Source of the DNA: Argyresthia goedartella
Lineage: Eukaryota; Arthropoda; Insecta; Lepidoptera; Argyresthiidae
Direction of reading: 5' to 3'
NCBI GenBank assembly: GCA_949825045.1
Contig: OX463810.1
Span: 37,768,201 to 37,832,200, forward strand
Length of the DNA: 64,000 nucleotides
The number at the start of each line of letters is the position of its first letter. The first letter of the stretch is position 1. The notes beneath the pieces are model-generated. The model searched no databases. It had not been told where the DNA came from and was given only the letters and a program-made list of their open reading frames with translations. A program made the translations under genes and the position numbers. Shown piece after piece: positions 44,530-54,075 of this stretch.

Positions 44530-45230
44530 ATGATTTTTCAAGATTATAATTCTTTATTGCACACAAATATTTTACACGTTACAATAAAATAAAATGTATG
44601 TACAAAGGCGAGCTTATCTCTAAAAAGAGATGTCTTCCAGCAAATCTAGACATTAAAGGAAATATTATTATAAAAGGCAGTGCACAATAACTAGTATAAA
44701 TAAAATGCCAAGGAATAATTAAATACTTATAAAATAAAGACAGTAACTACTAAATAAGTACCGAAATATACTACATACATTTTAGATATAAATACACACA
44801 ATAACTTTTACGAAAAAGAGAGGTAGTGCTATTTAGTACGTTTCTTAAAAGATAAAAGAGTGGGATTGTCTCTTATAGTGCCAGGAAGTGCGTTCCAGAG
44901 TCGGACCGCCAGAAACCTGAAAGCGTGTTTATGCGCAGCATTTTTATGCCGCCGAGTGGCTAAAAGTGAGAAAGTGTGAGATCTCCCGTGCCGATCTCCC
45001 GAAAAGAGATACTCAAATGGTCTCGAAGGTAGTTGGGGTAGCTCGGATTTTTCAAGATATTGAACAGATAATAAAGAATGTCAGAGTCTCGGCGACGACG
45101 TATCAGAAGCCACCCCAACTCTTTGCGATATTGAGAAACATGGTCGAATTTGCGAAGTCCGAAGATAAACCGAATCCCGAGGTTCTGAAGTCGCTCGAGT
45201 TTATTCAGTTTCTCTTCGTTGAATTAAATT
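44530..45230 (-). mobile_element. LINE family A 3' copy, 5' truncated
   Basis: The minus strand carries the C-terminal coding region of LINE A and its 3' UTR. Its complement matches 62150-62820, including the hairpin ATCTCTAAAAAGAGAT at 44616-44631. The plus-strand frame 44966-45262 is antisense to it. Confidence 0.8.
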
Positions 45231-45266
45231 ATTTGAAAAAGTTATTAATCGTTGTTTCATAGTTAT

Positions 45267-45372
45267 AATAATAATAATAATAATCATACCTTGGACACTA
45301 TTTACACACATTGATCTAGCCCCAAACTAGGATTCCCTGTATCTTGGGTACTAGACAACGATACACATACTT
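45267..45372 (-). mobile_element. SINE S2 3' fragment
   Basis: The (ATA)n tail plus TTGATCTAGCCCCAAACTAG and GATACACATACTTATATAG match 63412-63515. It lies directly after the GDFNVD block of the LINE endonuclease. Confidence 0.7.
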
Positions 45373-45976
45373 ATATAGTTGGATCCACAAATAATCTACA
45401 TTAAAATCGCCACAAATAATTAATCTTTTTCTGTTATTAGATAGTTTAGTGAGGGCTTCCTCCATAAATTTCTCAAATATTTCGAAATTACCCTGGCCTT
45501 TTTCACCCCTCGGTGTTCTGTAGACAGAATAATATGACTATCTAATTCAACACAGCATATCTCTTTTTATCTTTCTACTGTAAGTACAAGAATATCTTGT
45601 GTATCGTGTTTCTTTAATATTATGTTTTACTACGATTTAAGAACCATCTCTATCAGCAGTCTTTCTATTGTAACAACTGACAATTTTGTAATTATTGCTG
45701 TTAAAAGACGTCATATTCTCCCAGTGTTCTGGAATACAAATAACATCGGTGTCAGAATTATCAAGAAATAATTCTAAAACAAGTTCTTTGCCAGGTAGCC
45801 GCTGCATGTGTAACATTTAAGTAGTGCATACCCTTTGTCGAAATTGGCAAACATTTGATGCATACACCAATATCATTTGTACCTTGTTTTGCCAAGTCAA
45901 TATCAATATTAGTATTACTACTAAATAACACACTAGGAACTCTTTTCATAATAAAATTCAAAATAAATGCTAAATA
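45373..45976 (-). pseudogene. LINE endonuclease domain fragment
   Basis: Read from 45976 down: LAFILNFIMKRVPSVLFSS, then in other frames GKELVLELFLDNSDTDVICI, PEHWENM (catalytic Glu region), SYYSVYRTPRGEKGQGNFEI and LTKLSNNRKRLIICGDFNVD (catalytic GDFN). These are the N-terminal landmarks of a LINE ORF2. Stops and shifts make it non-functional. The mariner at 45977-47266 split it, and the frame continues on the far side. Confidence 0.75.
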
Positions 45977-47266
45977 CATAGGGCGCACTGTAAGTTTCCG
46001 GAACTGGCCACTTACATAAACAATATTTAAAAATTTATTGCAACATTTGAAAATAGAACTCTTTGGCTGTAGAATGCAGTTTGTTTCATCTGACTGCCTT
46101 TTGTTTTTACCTTGTGGCGCCATTTAAAAAATTGTGTGTCTGCATCAACATGGATTTAACTCGGGAAAATTTTCGTAGTATGATTTTCTACGATTTTAAG
46201 TGTAATTTGACAGCTCAACAGAGCATCGCTCGGCCCGAAACAGCTTTTGGCAATGAAGCACTAGCAAGACAACTGTTTATAGCTGGTTTGCAGAATTCAA
46301 GCGTAGTCGTATCAATCTCAGTGACGAATCTCGCGATGGTCGGCCGTCCACCGCTGTGACCAACAAAAACATCGATGCTGTGCGCCGTATGATTGAAACA
46401 GACAGGCATGTGACCTACCATGAAATTCGCGAATCCTTAGAAATAGGCATGAGTCAAATACAATTAATCCTACACAAACATTTGGGTGTGAGAAAGCTGT
46501 GCTCGCGGTGGATCCCACACAACTTGACCGAGGCTCAAAAAACGGACCGCGTCACTTGGTGCAGTGCCATGCTTACCAGATTCAACGAAGGTGCGTCAAA
46601 TTTGGTGTGGGACATAGTAACAGGTGACGAAACATGGATTTATTGCTACGATCCCAAAACAAAGCAGCAATCGAGCGTATGGGTCTTTCAAGATGAGCCG
46701 AAACCAACCAAAGTGGCGCGCGTGAAAAGTGCATCTAAGCGGATGATTGCTTCTTTTTTTAATGAAACTGGACATGTGGCTACTGTTGCTTTAGAGAATC
46801 GTCGTACAGTGAATAGTGACTGGTACACGACCATTTGTTTGCCGGAAGTTATTGACGAACTCCGTAAAAATAACCGTAAACGCCGTATCATCCTGCACCA
46901 CGACAATGCTAGTTCTCACACGGCCAGACAGACAAACGACTTTTTGAAGGCGAAAAATGTAGAACTCATGAGTCATCCTGCATACAGTCCCGACCTGGCA
47001 CCTTGTGACTTTTTTCTGTTCCCAAAAATTAAGAACCAATTACGCGGTCAACGATTTTCATCACCAGAAGAGGCTGTCGAGGAGTATGAAAAACACGTTT
47101 CAGAGGTCACCACAGAGGAGTGGCACAAAAGTTTTCAAAACTGGTTTCATCGAATGAAAAAGTGCATAGACGCCAAGGGAGATTATTTTGAAAAACAATA
47201 AATTAATTTTGTACCTTTAATAGTATTTTTTCATATTCATTCCGGAAACTTACAGTGCGCCCCACG
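45977..47266 (+). mobile_element. DD34D mariner element
   Basis: A 1290-bp element has inverted ends sharing GGGCGCACTGTAAGTTTCCG and TA on both sides (45975-45976 and 47267-47268). The length is normal for mariner. It sits inside a minus-strand LINE. Confidence 0.92.
46150..47201 (+). pseudogene. mariner DD34D transposase, one frameshift
   Basis: It starts at MDLTRENFRSMIFYDFKC. The N-terminal helix-turn-helix region is cut by a small deletion near 46265-46275, after which the correct frame runs VYSWFAEFKRSRINLSDE, then GRPSTAVTNKNIDAVRRMIE to the stop without interruption. WIPHNLTEAQK, TGDETWIYCYDPK (first Asp), LHHDNASSHTARQTNDF (second) and YSPDLAPCDFFLFP (third, 34 residues later) are all intact, as is the usual C-terminus. 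Intact relatives excise and reinsert at TA. This copy needs one small repair-sized indel reversed to read through and is therefore dead as it stands. Confidence 0.9.
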
Positions 47267-47293
47267 TATATATCAAGTTGTCGTTTTGATAGT

Positions 47294-47492
47294 TAACATA
47301 AACATTTACATATAGGTACATACATTGCTCCTGGCCCCATACTAGGATACCCTGTGTCGTGGGAAAAAGTGACAGCGACGTCACACACATATAAATATCC
47401 AAGACCTGGGTTTTTTTTTTCTTTATCCCCAGCCGGGGGTCGAACCCGGGACCTCTCGCATGGTGGGCAGAGACACAACCGCCGCAGAGGTC
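47294..47492 (-). mobile_element. SINE S1 copy
   Basis: The minus-strand head has GGTTCGACCC (B box) and GAGGTCCCGGG. The A-box region is shortened by a small deletion. The tail CATAAACATTTACATATAGG lies at the low-coordinate end. Confidence 0.75.
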
Positions 47493-47524
47493 AGCAGACG
47501 GGTTTTTGCATCTTTTCACTCCCT

Positions 47525-47585
47525 CAGGTCAGGTATCTGCAGTACTTCTTGCCACGGCAGACCAAAATCACCCTTGCTTAGTCCC
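47525..47585 (+). pseudogene. LINE family A micro-fragment
   Basis: Translation gives RYLQYFLPRQTKITLA, matching RRLQNFLPRQTKVTLV in the copy at 62050-62100. Confidence 0.5.
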
Positions 47586-47589
47586 AGAA

Positions 47590-47920
47590 TTAGTCAGAGG
47601 TCGGCAAGTTACAAGGTAGTTAGCAAGATAGACTATATTTTGTCTGCACACTAACAAGATCTATCCAAATTCTTCATTAAGCAATTACTACAGTATACAA
47701 TTTTACATTTTATACACTACAATAAGAGGGTAAGTAAAGATAAATATATTCAAATTAACATACAATACTCAAATCAAGTTTGTTCGTTGCTGAAATGCTA
47801 AACAATGTTGTTATCAAAGCAGAATACGAGTATTAGAAACGCTTGCGCAATTACAATATGACTTCGAAACGAAGCGAAGGTCAGCGCTACTGAACGCTAT
47901 TTTCGTCATAACTTCAATCA
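47590..47920. other. No gene recognised (tRNA 5' flank)
   Basis: No coding signal is visible. There is no obvious upstream element; tRNA promoters are internal. Confidence 0.4.
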
Positions 47921-47993
47921 GTTTCCGTGGTGTAGCGGTTATCACATCTGCCTAACACGCAGAAGGCCCCCGGTTCGATCCCGGGCGGAAACA
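47921..47993 (+). tRNA. tRNA-Val (anticodon AAC)
   Basis: This 73-nt gene decodes GUU (and GUC after A-to-I editing) valine codons in cytoplasmic translation. The acceptor stem GTTTCCG pairs with CGGAAAC. The D arm is GGTGTAGCGGTTATCAC, the anticodon stem-loop is TCTGC-CTAACAC-GCAGA with AAC at 47954-47956, and the T arm is CCCGG-TTCGATC-CCGGG. The A box (TGGTGTAGCGG) and B box (GGTTCGATCCC) are canonical. A T-run soon after the 3' end (47997-48001, ACTTTTT) is a pol III terminator. There is no intron and no encoded CCA, as expected for a eukaryotic gene. The sequence looks like the standard insect tRNA-Val-AAC and shows no sign of pseudogenisation. Confidence 0.98.
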
Positions 47994-47995
47994 TA

Positions 47996-48002
47996 CTTTT
48001 TA
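47996..48002 (+). terminator. Pol III T-run terminator of tRNA-Val
   Basis: A CTTTTT run three bases after the tRNA body ends transcription in the usual way for pol III genes. Confidence 0.75.
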
Positions 48003-48680
48003 ACTTTATTTTTTCCATACATTTTCTTTATATTTATATATCATTTCAAAAACGAGTGAATGTACGTTATTACTACAATTTTCCGCAAACACAAACTTTT
48101 TTTTGTAGCACTGTGCTGCAAAATCTTTATAATATTTATCACTTGTATAAACTTAGTTTATTATTCCGAGTTCACAGCATACAACCGGCTGACTCCGGAC
48201 GCAGCGGAATGGCTGCTCACAGAGCCATCTGGCGGAGTCGTGCGAACTTCACTCTGCCGGCGACACAACTTCCGCTCCACAGACGCCAGGAGTCATAACG
48301 TAGAGTTAACTGATGAGAGCATCCGATTTTTTTATCACTACATTACATAGCGTGACGCATTTTCCCATAACAGGCAGTGGCGCAAGCACAGTAGGTTGTT
48401 TATTAATACAGACCTGCATTAATTTTATTTTTGCTCTTATTTTCACGTCACGTTTATTGTCGAATAGTCCACGAGCGTCATGAAAAAACAATCTTTAAAC
48501 TAACAGTTGACAGATTGCTATTGGTATTGGTATTGGACAGAAGCAAAGGACAGAGCTATGCGGCAATCGGCATAGCATCCCTATCCCTGTGTCTTCCTGT
48601 CACTAGACGCTAATGGGCGTTTTAAAAACTTTTAATTTCACGTTACTTTAAAATCGTAACGTGAAACGAATACGAAATAA
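48003..48680. other. No gene confirmed; one protein-like stretch
   Basis: At about 48175-48350 the plus strand reads AYNRLTPDAAEWLLTEPSGG, VVRTSLCRRHNFRSTDARS and VELTDESIRFFYHYIT before a stop. The composition is unlike the AT-rich surroundings. I do not recognise it, and it could be a last exon or a relic. Confidence 0.25.
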
Positions 48681-48683
48681 AAT

Positions 48684-49041
48684 AAAAACAGGCCAAGTTC
48701 ATGTCGGACTTCGCACATTTAGGGTTCCGTACCAAATCTAGAATATAAGCCTAAAATTGAGGTAAATTCAAAGTAAAAAAAAAAAAAAAGGTTAGGTCAA
48801 TGGGAAGTCAAATATAAAAAATAAGCCCTTTAGCATTATGGGAGCCCCCGTTACAAACATTTAAAATTTGCCAAATTGTATAGCTTTGGGTCAGTCAGCA
48901 AGATGTTTATACCGTGAAAAAAAATTTAAACTGTAAGCTTTAACCGTTGGGCTGTAAAACCTGTGTGACAGACGACGGAAGGAAACGTGAGTGACAGCAA
49001 TAGGGCTCCGTTTGGATCCTTCGGGTACGGAACCCTAGAAC
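48684..49041 (-). repeat. Dispersed repeat family G
   Basis: CAGGCCAAGTTCATGTCGGA, AGGGTTCCGTACC and, at the other end, GGGTACGGAACCCTAG bound the copy. An A-run lies at 48775-48789. Confidence 0.65.
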
Positions 49042-49204
49042 TTGCAAAAGGGGCCTTTTATGTTTTAGGTCTCAAATTAAATGTAATAAACGTCCATAAT
49101 TCAGCTTTCCTGGAATAAGGGCACACGAACGACGCCCTCACCAGCCGTAACAGTCGCCCGCCGAGGCCAAACGCGGTCGCAGAGCAACATTGATTTGATT
49201 AATT

Positions 49205-49350
49205 ATGATTATTATTATAAGCCAAGGTCTTCCCACTGCTTGACAAAGGCCTCTCTTCCCCCCTTACACGTTTCACGCCCCTGGGCTCTTTCCCACCAGT
49301 TGTTGCCATGGTCTCTTAGCTCGTCACTCCAGAGTTACCTGGGGCGACCA
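49205..49350. repeat. Dispersed repeat fragment
   Basis: GGTCTTCCCACTGCTTGACA, AAAGGCCTCTC and CTCTTTCCCACCAGTTGT form a block that resembles a common lepidopteran repeat. The assignment is from general familiarity, not from a second copy here. Confidence 0.35.
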
Positions 49351-49445
49351 GTCACGGATCAAATATACATTTAAAAAAATGCGTATGTCATATGTGTATG
49401 TCTGTCTGTGACACCGTAGCTCATTTTGCATCTGAGTTATATATA

Positions 49446-50754
49446 CACAGTCAGGTCATAAGTTCTGTCACACAATAAAAACTTTTGAATTTAGAACGCT
49501 GGCCACAAAAAAGTTTATTGAATTCGAATTTCGAATTTTTCATGAGAATAAAAATGTGTACTTTTTAGAATTTTCCTCATTTTTAAATATGGAGTGGACA
49601 CTTAAAGAAGACCGTGTCGCAGTTATTGCGTTGCATCGTTGCGGTTACGCGCCAATTCAGATTTTCGACTTACTGAAAAATTTTAATATAACCAAAAGAT
49701 TCGTTTATCGTACCATAAAACGATACAATGAAGACTCTAGTGTAGATGACAGGTCAAGAAGTGGTCGCCCTCGCTCTGTTAGGACTCCAGCAGTGATAAA
49801 AGCTGTGAAGGCGCGAATTCAAAGAAATCCCATACGTAAGCAGAAACTGTTGGCCCTTCAGATGGGGTTAAGCAGGACCACGGTGAAAAGGGTGTTAAAT
49901 GAAGACTTAGGGCTTAGGGCATATCGAAGAAAAACAGGACATCGTTTGGACGCTCGTTTAATGGACCTGAGACTGAAGAGATGCCGCGCTTTGTTGAAGC
50001 GGTACGCGGGAAAAAAGCATCGGGAAATTATTTTTTCGGATGAAAAAATTTTCACCGATGAAGAGAGCTACAACAAACAAAATGATAAGGTGTACGCACA
50101 CAGCAGTGAAGAAGCGAGCAACCGTATTCCGCGTGTCCAACGAGGTCATTTTCCATCCTCGGTCATGGTTTGGTTGGGAATCTCTTATTGGGGCTTAACT
50201 GAGGTACATTTTTGTGAGAAAGGCGTAAAAACGAATGCAGTTGTGTATCAAAATACAGTCCTCAAAAACCCTGTGGAACCTGTTTCTCATACCATGTTTA
50301 ATAACAGGCACTGGGTATTCCAACAAGATTCTGCGCCAGCTCATAGAGCGAAAAGCACACAAGACTGGCTGGCGGCGCGTGAAATCGACTTCATCCGGCA
50401 CGAAGACTGGCCCTCCTGCAGTCCAGATTTGAGTCCGTTAGATTACAAGATATGGCAACACTTGGAGGAAAAGGCCTGCTCAAAGCTCCATCCTGATTTG
50501 GAGTCACTCAAGGCATCCTTGATTAAGGCTGCCGCCGATATTGACATGGACCTCGTTCGTGCTGCGATAGACGACTGGCGGCGCAGAATAAAGGCCTGTA
50601 TTCAAAATCGCGGGGGTCATTTTGAATAAACTTTATCACCATAAGAATCTATGTTTTATTAAGTTCATTTTGCTATATAAATGTTTACATAAATAATAAA
50701 CATGTCTAAATTATTTCATATTGCACATGTGACTGAACTTATGACCTGACTATG
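49446..50754 (+). mobile_element. maT (DD37D mariner) element, copy 2, apparently complete
   Basis: The 1309-bp element is flanked by TA at both ends (49444-49445, 50755-50756). The inverted ends are CACAGTCAGGTCATAAGTTC at the left, and its complement with one or two changes at the right. A single uninterrupted transposase gene fills the middle. A same-strand near-twin lies 7.3 kb upstream. Confidence 0.95.
49589..50629 (+). CDS. maT-type mariner transposase (DD37D), intact
   Basis: This 346-residue protein cuts the element at its inverted ends and reinserts it at TA. The N-terminal paired-like HTH region has ALHRCGYAPIQIFDLLKNF and ITKRFVYRTIKRY. SRSGRPRSVRTP carries the GRPR-like linker motif. 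The RNase H-like core has IIFSDEKIF (Asp 1), VFQQDSAPAHRA (Asp 2) and SPDLSPLDYKIW (Asp 3). Asp 2 and Asp 3 are separated by 37 residues, the signature of maT elements, in place of the 34 of classic mariners. There is no stop or frameshift, and the length equals the family norm. I use the ATG at 49589 (MEWTLKEDR); the in-frame codon at 49556 is GTG. Activity is inferred, not shown. Confidence 0.95.
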   Translation: MEWTLKEDRVAVIALHRCGYAPIQIFDLLKNFNITKRFVYRTIKRYNEDSSVDDRSRSGRPRSVRTPAVIKAVKARIQRNPIRKQKLLALQMGLSRTTVKRVLNEDLGLRAYRRKTGHRLDARLMDLRLKRCRALLKRYAGKKHREIIFSDEKIFTDEESYNKQNDKVYAHSSEEASNRIPRVQRGHFPSSVMVWLGISYWGLTEVHFCEKGVKTNAVVYQNTVLKNPVEPVSHTMFNNRHWVFQQDSAPAHRAKSTQDWLAAREIDFIRHEDWPSCSPDLSPLDYKIWQHLEEKACSKLHPDLESLKASLIKAAADIDMDLVRAAIDDWRRRIKACIQNRGGHFE

Positions 50755-50764
50755 TATATATATC

Positions 50765-50960
50765 GACTTTTCCCATACGGGGCGTCAGAGGCACAATTGT
50801 GCCCACTTTGAGCCAGTTATTCAATACTCCATTTTGCGTGACAGGGGCATCGCCGCAGCTGTGGAGTAATGAAGGTTTCCTCACGATGTTTTCCATCACC
50901 GTTAGAACGTCCGTATAAGTCAGTCCGTATCATTGGTACGGTCAGTCATCAAACCTGCAT
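50765..50960 (+). repeat. Dispersed repeat family M
   Basis: TTCCCATACGGGGCGTCAGA, CACAATTGTGCCCACTTTGA and GAAGGTTTCCTCACGATGTT are present. The last block is typical of lepidopteran SINE-like repeats. Fragments lie at 40322, 56200 and 58390. Confidence 0.55.
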
Positions 50961-50974
50961 TTCCTGTGCAAATA

Positions 50975-51175
50975 TATGCTGTGTATCTCAATAAACACTT
51001 TCAACAAAAATCGGTTTGAACAAAATAAAATAAGCAGCTTTTAAGATATAAAGATAACTTTGTCATTCACACAAACACTGTGAACGTTACAACACAAACA
51101 TCCAGTCACATAATTACTTGCTACAACGGAACCCTTCAAGGGCGAGTCCGACTCGCACTTAACCACTTTTTTAAA
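50975..51175 (+). repeat. Repeat family G, right part
   Basis: It matches 4750-5000 (TGTGTATCTCAATAAACACT; ACTTGCTACAACGGAACCC; CGAGTCCGACTCGCACTT). Confidence 0.65.
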
Positions 51176-51460
51176 CCATTTGCGCAATAGTATTGATGTG
51201 TTCTAAAGTTGTGGCCAGGAAGCGGGCCTGATGAAGTTGTAATGCAGGCCGCATGGTGGCCCGGCCCGGGGGCCGTATGTTGGACGGGTCTGGTTTAGAC
51301 TTCTCTGGTTAGACATCCCGCAGTTTACAACAAAACGTACGACATTGAGTTTATTTTTAATCAGTTAGTACGCTTTTTGAAGTCTTTTTCAATGTAGTCT
51401 CGCTCGAGGGACACATGTATACGTCGGCTCCCTTTTTGCGAGTACAATCGTTTTCTACTT

Positions 51461-52255
51461 ATTCCTGTAACGGCCGCTGTACACTCTCGCGCGAGAATGT
51501 CCGAGACCTCTGCGTTTTACACACTCTATACATGGTTTTGCTTTGTAAAGTTAGGTCCGACTCAGGAATTTTGTTTTATTTTTCCGTCGCATAATTTTGC
51601 ATCACAAATTGCTATGTTCAATTTGTCCTGAAATAACTGCAAAGTGCGGAGACGCCCGGCCGCGTATTTCCTTTTACGCATTTAATTCTTCCCCTCGTCG
51701 TGACCAAATCAATACGGTTATTGAAATTCATTCATGCCCCATGGGCGAGTCGATTTCGTCTCCTTGTTAGAGGAAATCAATACGATTATCGTGTAAATAT
51801 TGTAATAAATAATAATCGCCGTAACCATATTGGCCTCGTCAACAGGTGGGGACGAATTCAATACGCTTACGGTGCAAGTTCCTTAAGCAGTTGCTCGTCC
51901 TTAAACGTAATGATCTTGTCACTTTCTAACTTATTTTTCTTTTTTGAATAAAAATGAACGTTATGCCATTGCAATTAAATAGTGTCTTACATGTCATAGA
52001 TTGTATAGCATGGATGCAAAGCAATGCCGACGCCGAGAGCCCGATATTGTGAGCGCGGTAACAAGCGATAGAAGTAAGGCCACAATTGTATGACTTCTTT
52101 GTCAGTTGTCGTGTAAATAACCACCCCTGAGTCGGCGTAATTTTACAAAACAACAACCTGAATATATTTATGATATTGGTAGTCTGGAAAACGGAGCGTA
52201 CATTAGTCTCGTGTTGTCTCGCGCGAGAGTGTACAGCGGCTGTTAGAATCGGAAT
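51461..52255. mobile_element. Inverted-repeat element with GCCGCTGTACACTCTCGCG ends
   Basis: The left end 51461-51496 and right end 52217-52255 share an exact inverted 24-bp core beginning GCCGCTGTACACTCTCGCG, plus an outer ATTCC. The element is about 795 bp without a recognisable ORF. A second inverted pair is nested inside. Confidence 0.6.
51532..52160. mobile_element. Nested inverted-repeat element (GACTCAGG ends)
   Basis: The left ATGGTTTTGCTTTGTAAAGT followed by CCGACTCAGG faces the complement of CCTGAGTCGGCGTAATTTTA at 52127-52146. A single related end occurs at 63321-63375. Inside, three diverged units with AAATCAATACGRTTAT-type cores start near 51706, 51777 and 51855. Confidence 0.55.
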
Positions 52256-52599
52256 GAAATACCTACTACGTACAATTTTAAGTGGCTTAGAAGTGAAATC
52301 TTTTATATATGTTGGTGATGACGATAAATATATATAATATTTTTAAAATATAAATATAATAGAAATTACAATACAATACGAATTAGAAATAGAAATACGT
52401 AAGGAAAAATAAAATTAGCATTAAAGTTATTTGATAAATGACAATGTAAATATAATGAAGAAACAAAATCTTAGCACAATAAGTAGGTCGTTAACTAAGG
52501 AAAGAAATACTAAATTATTATTATTATTATTATTAAGGGGAGTATTTTTTTAAGCAGACCGAAGTATTCTAAAGAATAATCCTGAGCGTAGCGAGGTAA

Positions 52600-52632
52600 G
52601 TTAGCCGGTAAATTAAGTTCTGCGGCTTTCAT
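52600..52632 (+). pseudogene. LINE family B micro-fragment
   Basis: TTAGCCGGTAAATTAAGTTC followed by TGCGGCTTTC encodes LAGKLSSAAF, as at 33150-33180. Confidence 0.5.
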
Positions 52633-52904
52633 ATAACATCAAAATTATAAATAAACCATCACTTCGTCTCCTAGGGGCCCCAGTTTTAGAGGACGGGATC
52701 CACAGCTTCGTGAACAAATTTCTAAATTTAATCAAACTGCAGATAAACTCACCGACCTAAATCCACATATGGCCATCTGCATTATCAGCTTTTGCCTTTT
52801 CGTACCACAATTTACGTACTTTCTTCGATGTTCTCCTCTTTGGAAATATTCTGTTCTTCTTAACATTTTAGACGATTTAACAAAAAACACGTAAACCGAA
52901 ATTC

Positions 52905-53535
52905 TTAACAGTAATTTTGGCGACCGAAGCTCGACCCAAGCCGCCCTTCCCATCAGACACGGTGCTCTGGGGATCCGCACAATCTCAGATGTGGCGCTCC
53001 CGGCCTTCTTGGCCTCGGCTCACAGCACGCGTGACCTCTATGCTAAAATCTTAAACCCATCACTTGGTGATGTAGAGGTCACGTGTCTGGCAGAAGCTAA
53101 GAATGCCTGGTCGCAAGCCGGTCCGAGGCAAAATTATGCCCTTAACTATAACTCCCAAAGGCTGTGGGACGAGCCGCTCTGCGCTAAGTCACGGGACGAC
53201 CTGCTGGGCTCGGCCCATAGCCCAGCAGTGTCACCCACCGGCGATCTCTGCCACGGCCGGCGCTGCGGCGGCAGCGGCAGAGGGCCTTTAACGTCGTAAG
53301 TACGCCACACTTGACGAAGACCATGTTTTCGTGCCTTCGGATTTGAGACCCTCGGGCCGTGGGGCCCTGACGCCCGACGAGGCCTTGAAGATATATCTAA
53401 GCGGCTAGTCGATGCGTCAGGGGACCAGAGAGCTGGCACATACCTCGCTCAACGCATCAGCATTGCGATACAGCGAGGTAACGGTGCCAGCGTTCTGGGC
53501 ACCCTCCCGCCCGGCAGCGATCTGGGCAAAAATTT
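52905..53535 (+). pseudogene. Retroelement RT C-terminal region (family F), copy 1
   Basis: Frames give RSSTQAALPIRHGALGIRTI, SDVALPAFLASAHSTRDLYA, AKNAWSQAGPRQNYALNYN and, after an internal deletion, ATAGAAAAAAEGL, KYATLDEDHVFVP, FETLGPWGPDARRGLEDISK and AGTYLAQRISIAIQRGNGAS. I recognise the order (QAALPIR.G.LGIR, then VPFG.ETLGPWG, then RGN.ASVLGTLP) as the tail of a widespread RT-type retroelement, but I cannot place its class securely. Deletion, frameshift and stops make it dead. Confidence 0.65.
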
Positions 53536-53639
53536 TCATTTAGTTTAGTTAGTTGTACCTTGTAGTTTAATTACGTTAATTTGTTACTGTTGTTACATAA
53601 AATTGACACATTGAAAAATTATAATAATTAATATTGTGA

Positions 53640-53938
53640 TCAAATCAAATCAAATAATGTATTGCAACTGGGCAAAATAATGCACTTTTACAATTGAAAC
53701 ACTTCCTTAAGTCTCATATACATGGAAAAATAAATAAAAACTATATGTAAAGATATTTGCATTAGTTAAGCATAACCAATTTTTAAAAAAGATCTAGAAA
53801 TGGGAGTTTCTGCGCCCTCTTCTTCTACAGTGGTCCAATGTTCTCTACAAACGAGAGACAAAAAATGAAGTTTGCCAAGTAAATATGTATATGTAAATAT
53901 CTACAGTAATAGAGAAATTTTACTTGACTTGATTCAAA
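53640..53938 (+). mobile_element. LINE family B 3' end, eroded
   Basis: GCATTAGTTAAGCATAACCA, ATGGGAGTTTCTGCGCCCTC, GTGGTCCAATGTTCTCTAC and an ACTTGACTTG end are visible. The right arm of the hairpin is degraded. Confidence 0.65.
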
Positions 53939-54075
53939 GCCCATTACTCGAGTTTAAAAAATTTTTACTCCTTAGGTGGACACACTATTTCTTATCACCA
54001 TCTGTCAGAAAATAAGTACATACCTAAGTTAGGTTACGATAATAATAAATAATAGAGAAGTTCTGAATAACATAT

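Noticed and set aside
44966..45262. 98-codon plus-strand ORF (and its relative on the minus strand at 62120-62428)
   Set aside because: Both are antisense readings of the LINE A C-terminal region, not genes.
46215..47039. Several minus-strand ORFs across the mariner and maT elements
   Set aside because: They are shadows of the plus-strand transposase genes.
53146..53439. 97-codon minus-strand ORF rich in Pro/Arg
   Set aside because: It is antisense to the family F retroelement fragment; its composition follows from the GC-rich plus strand.
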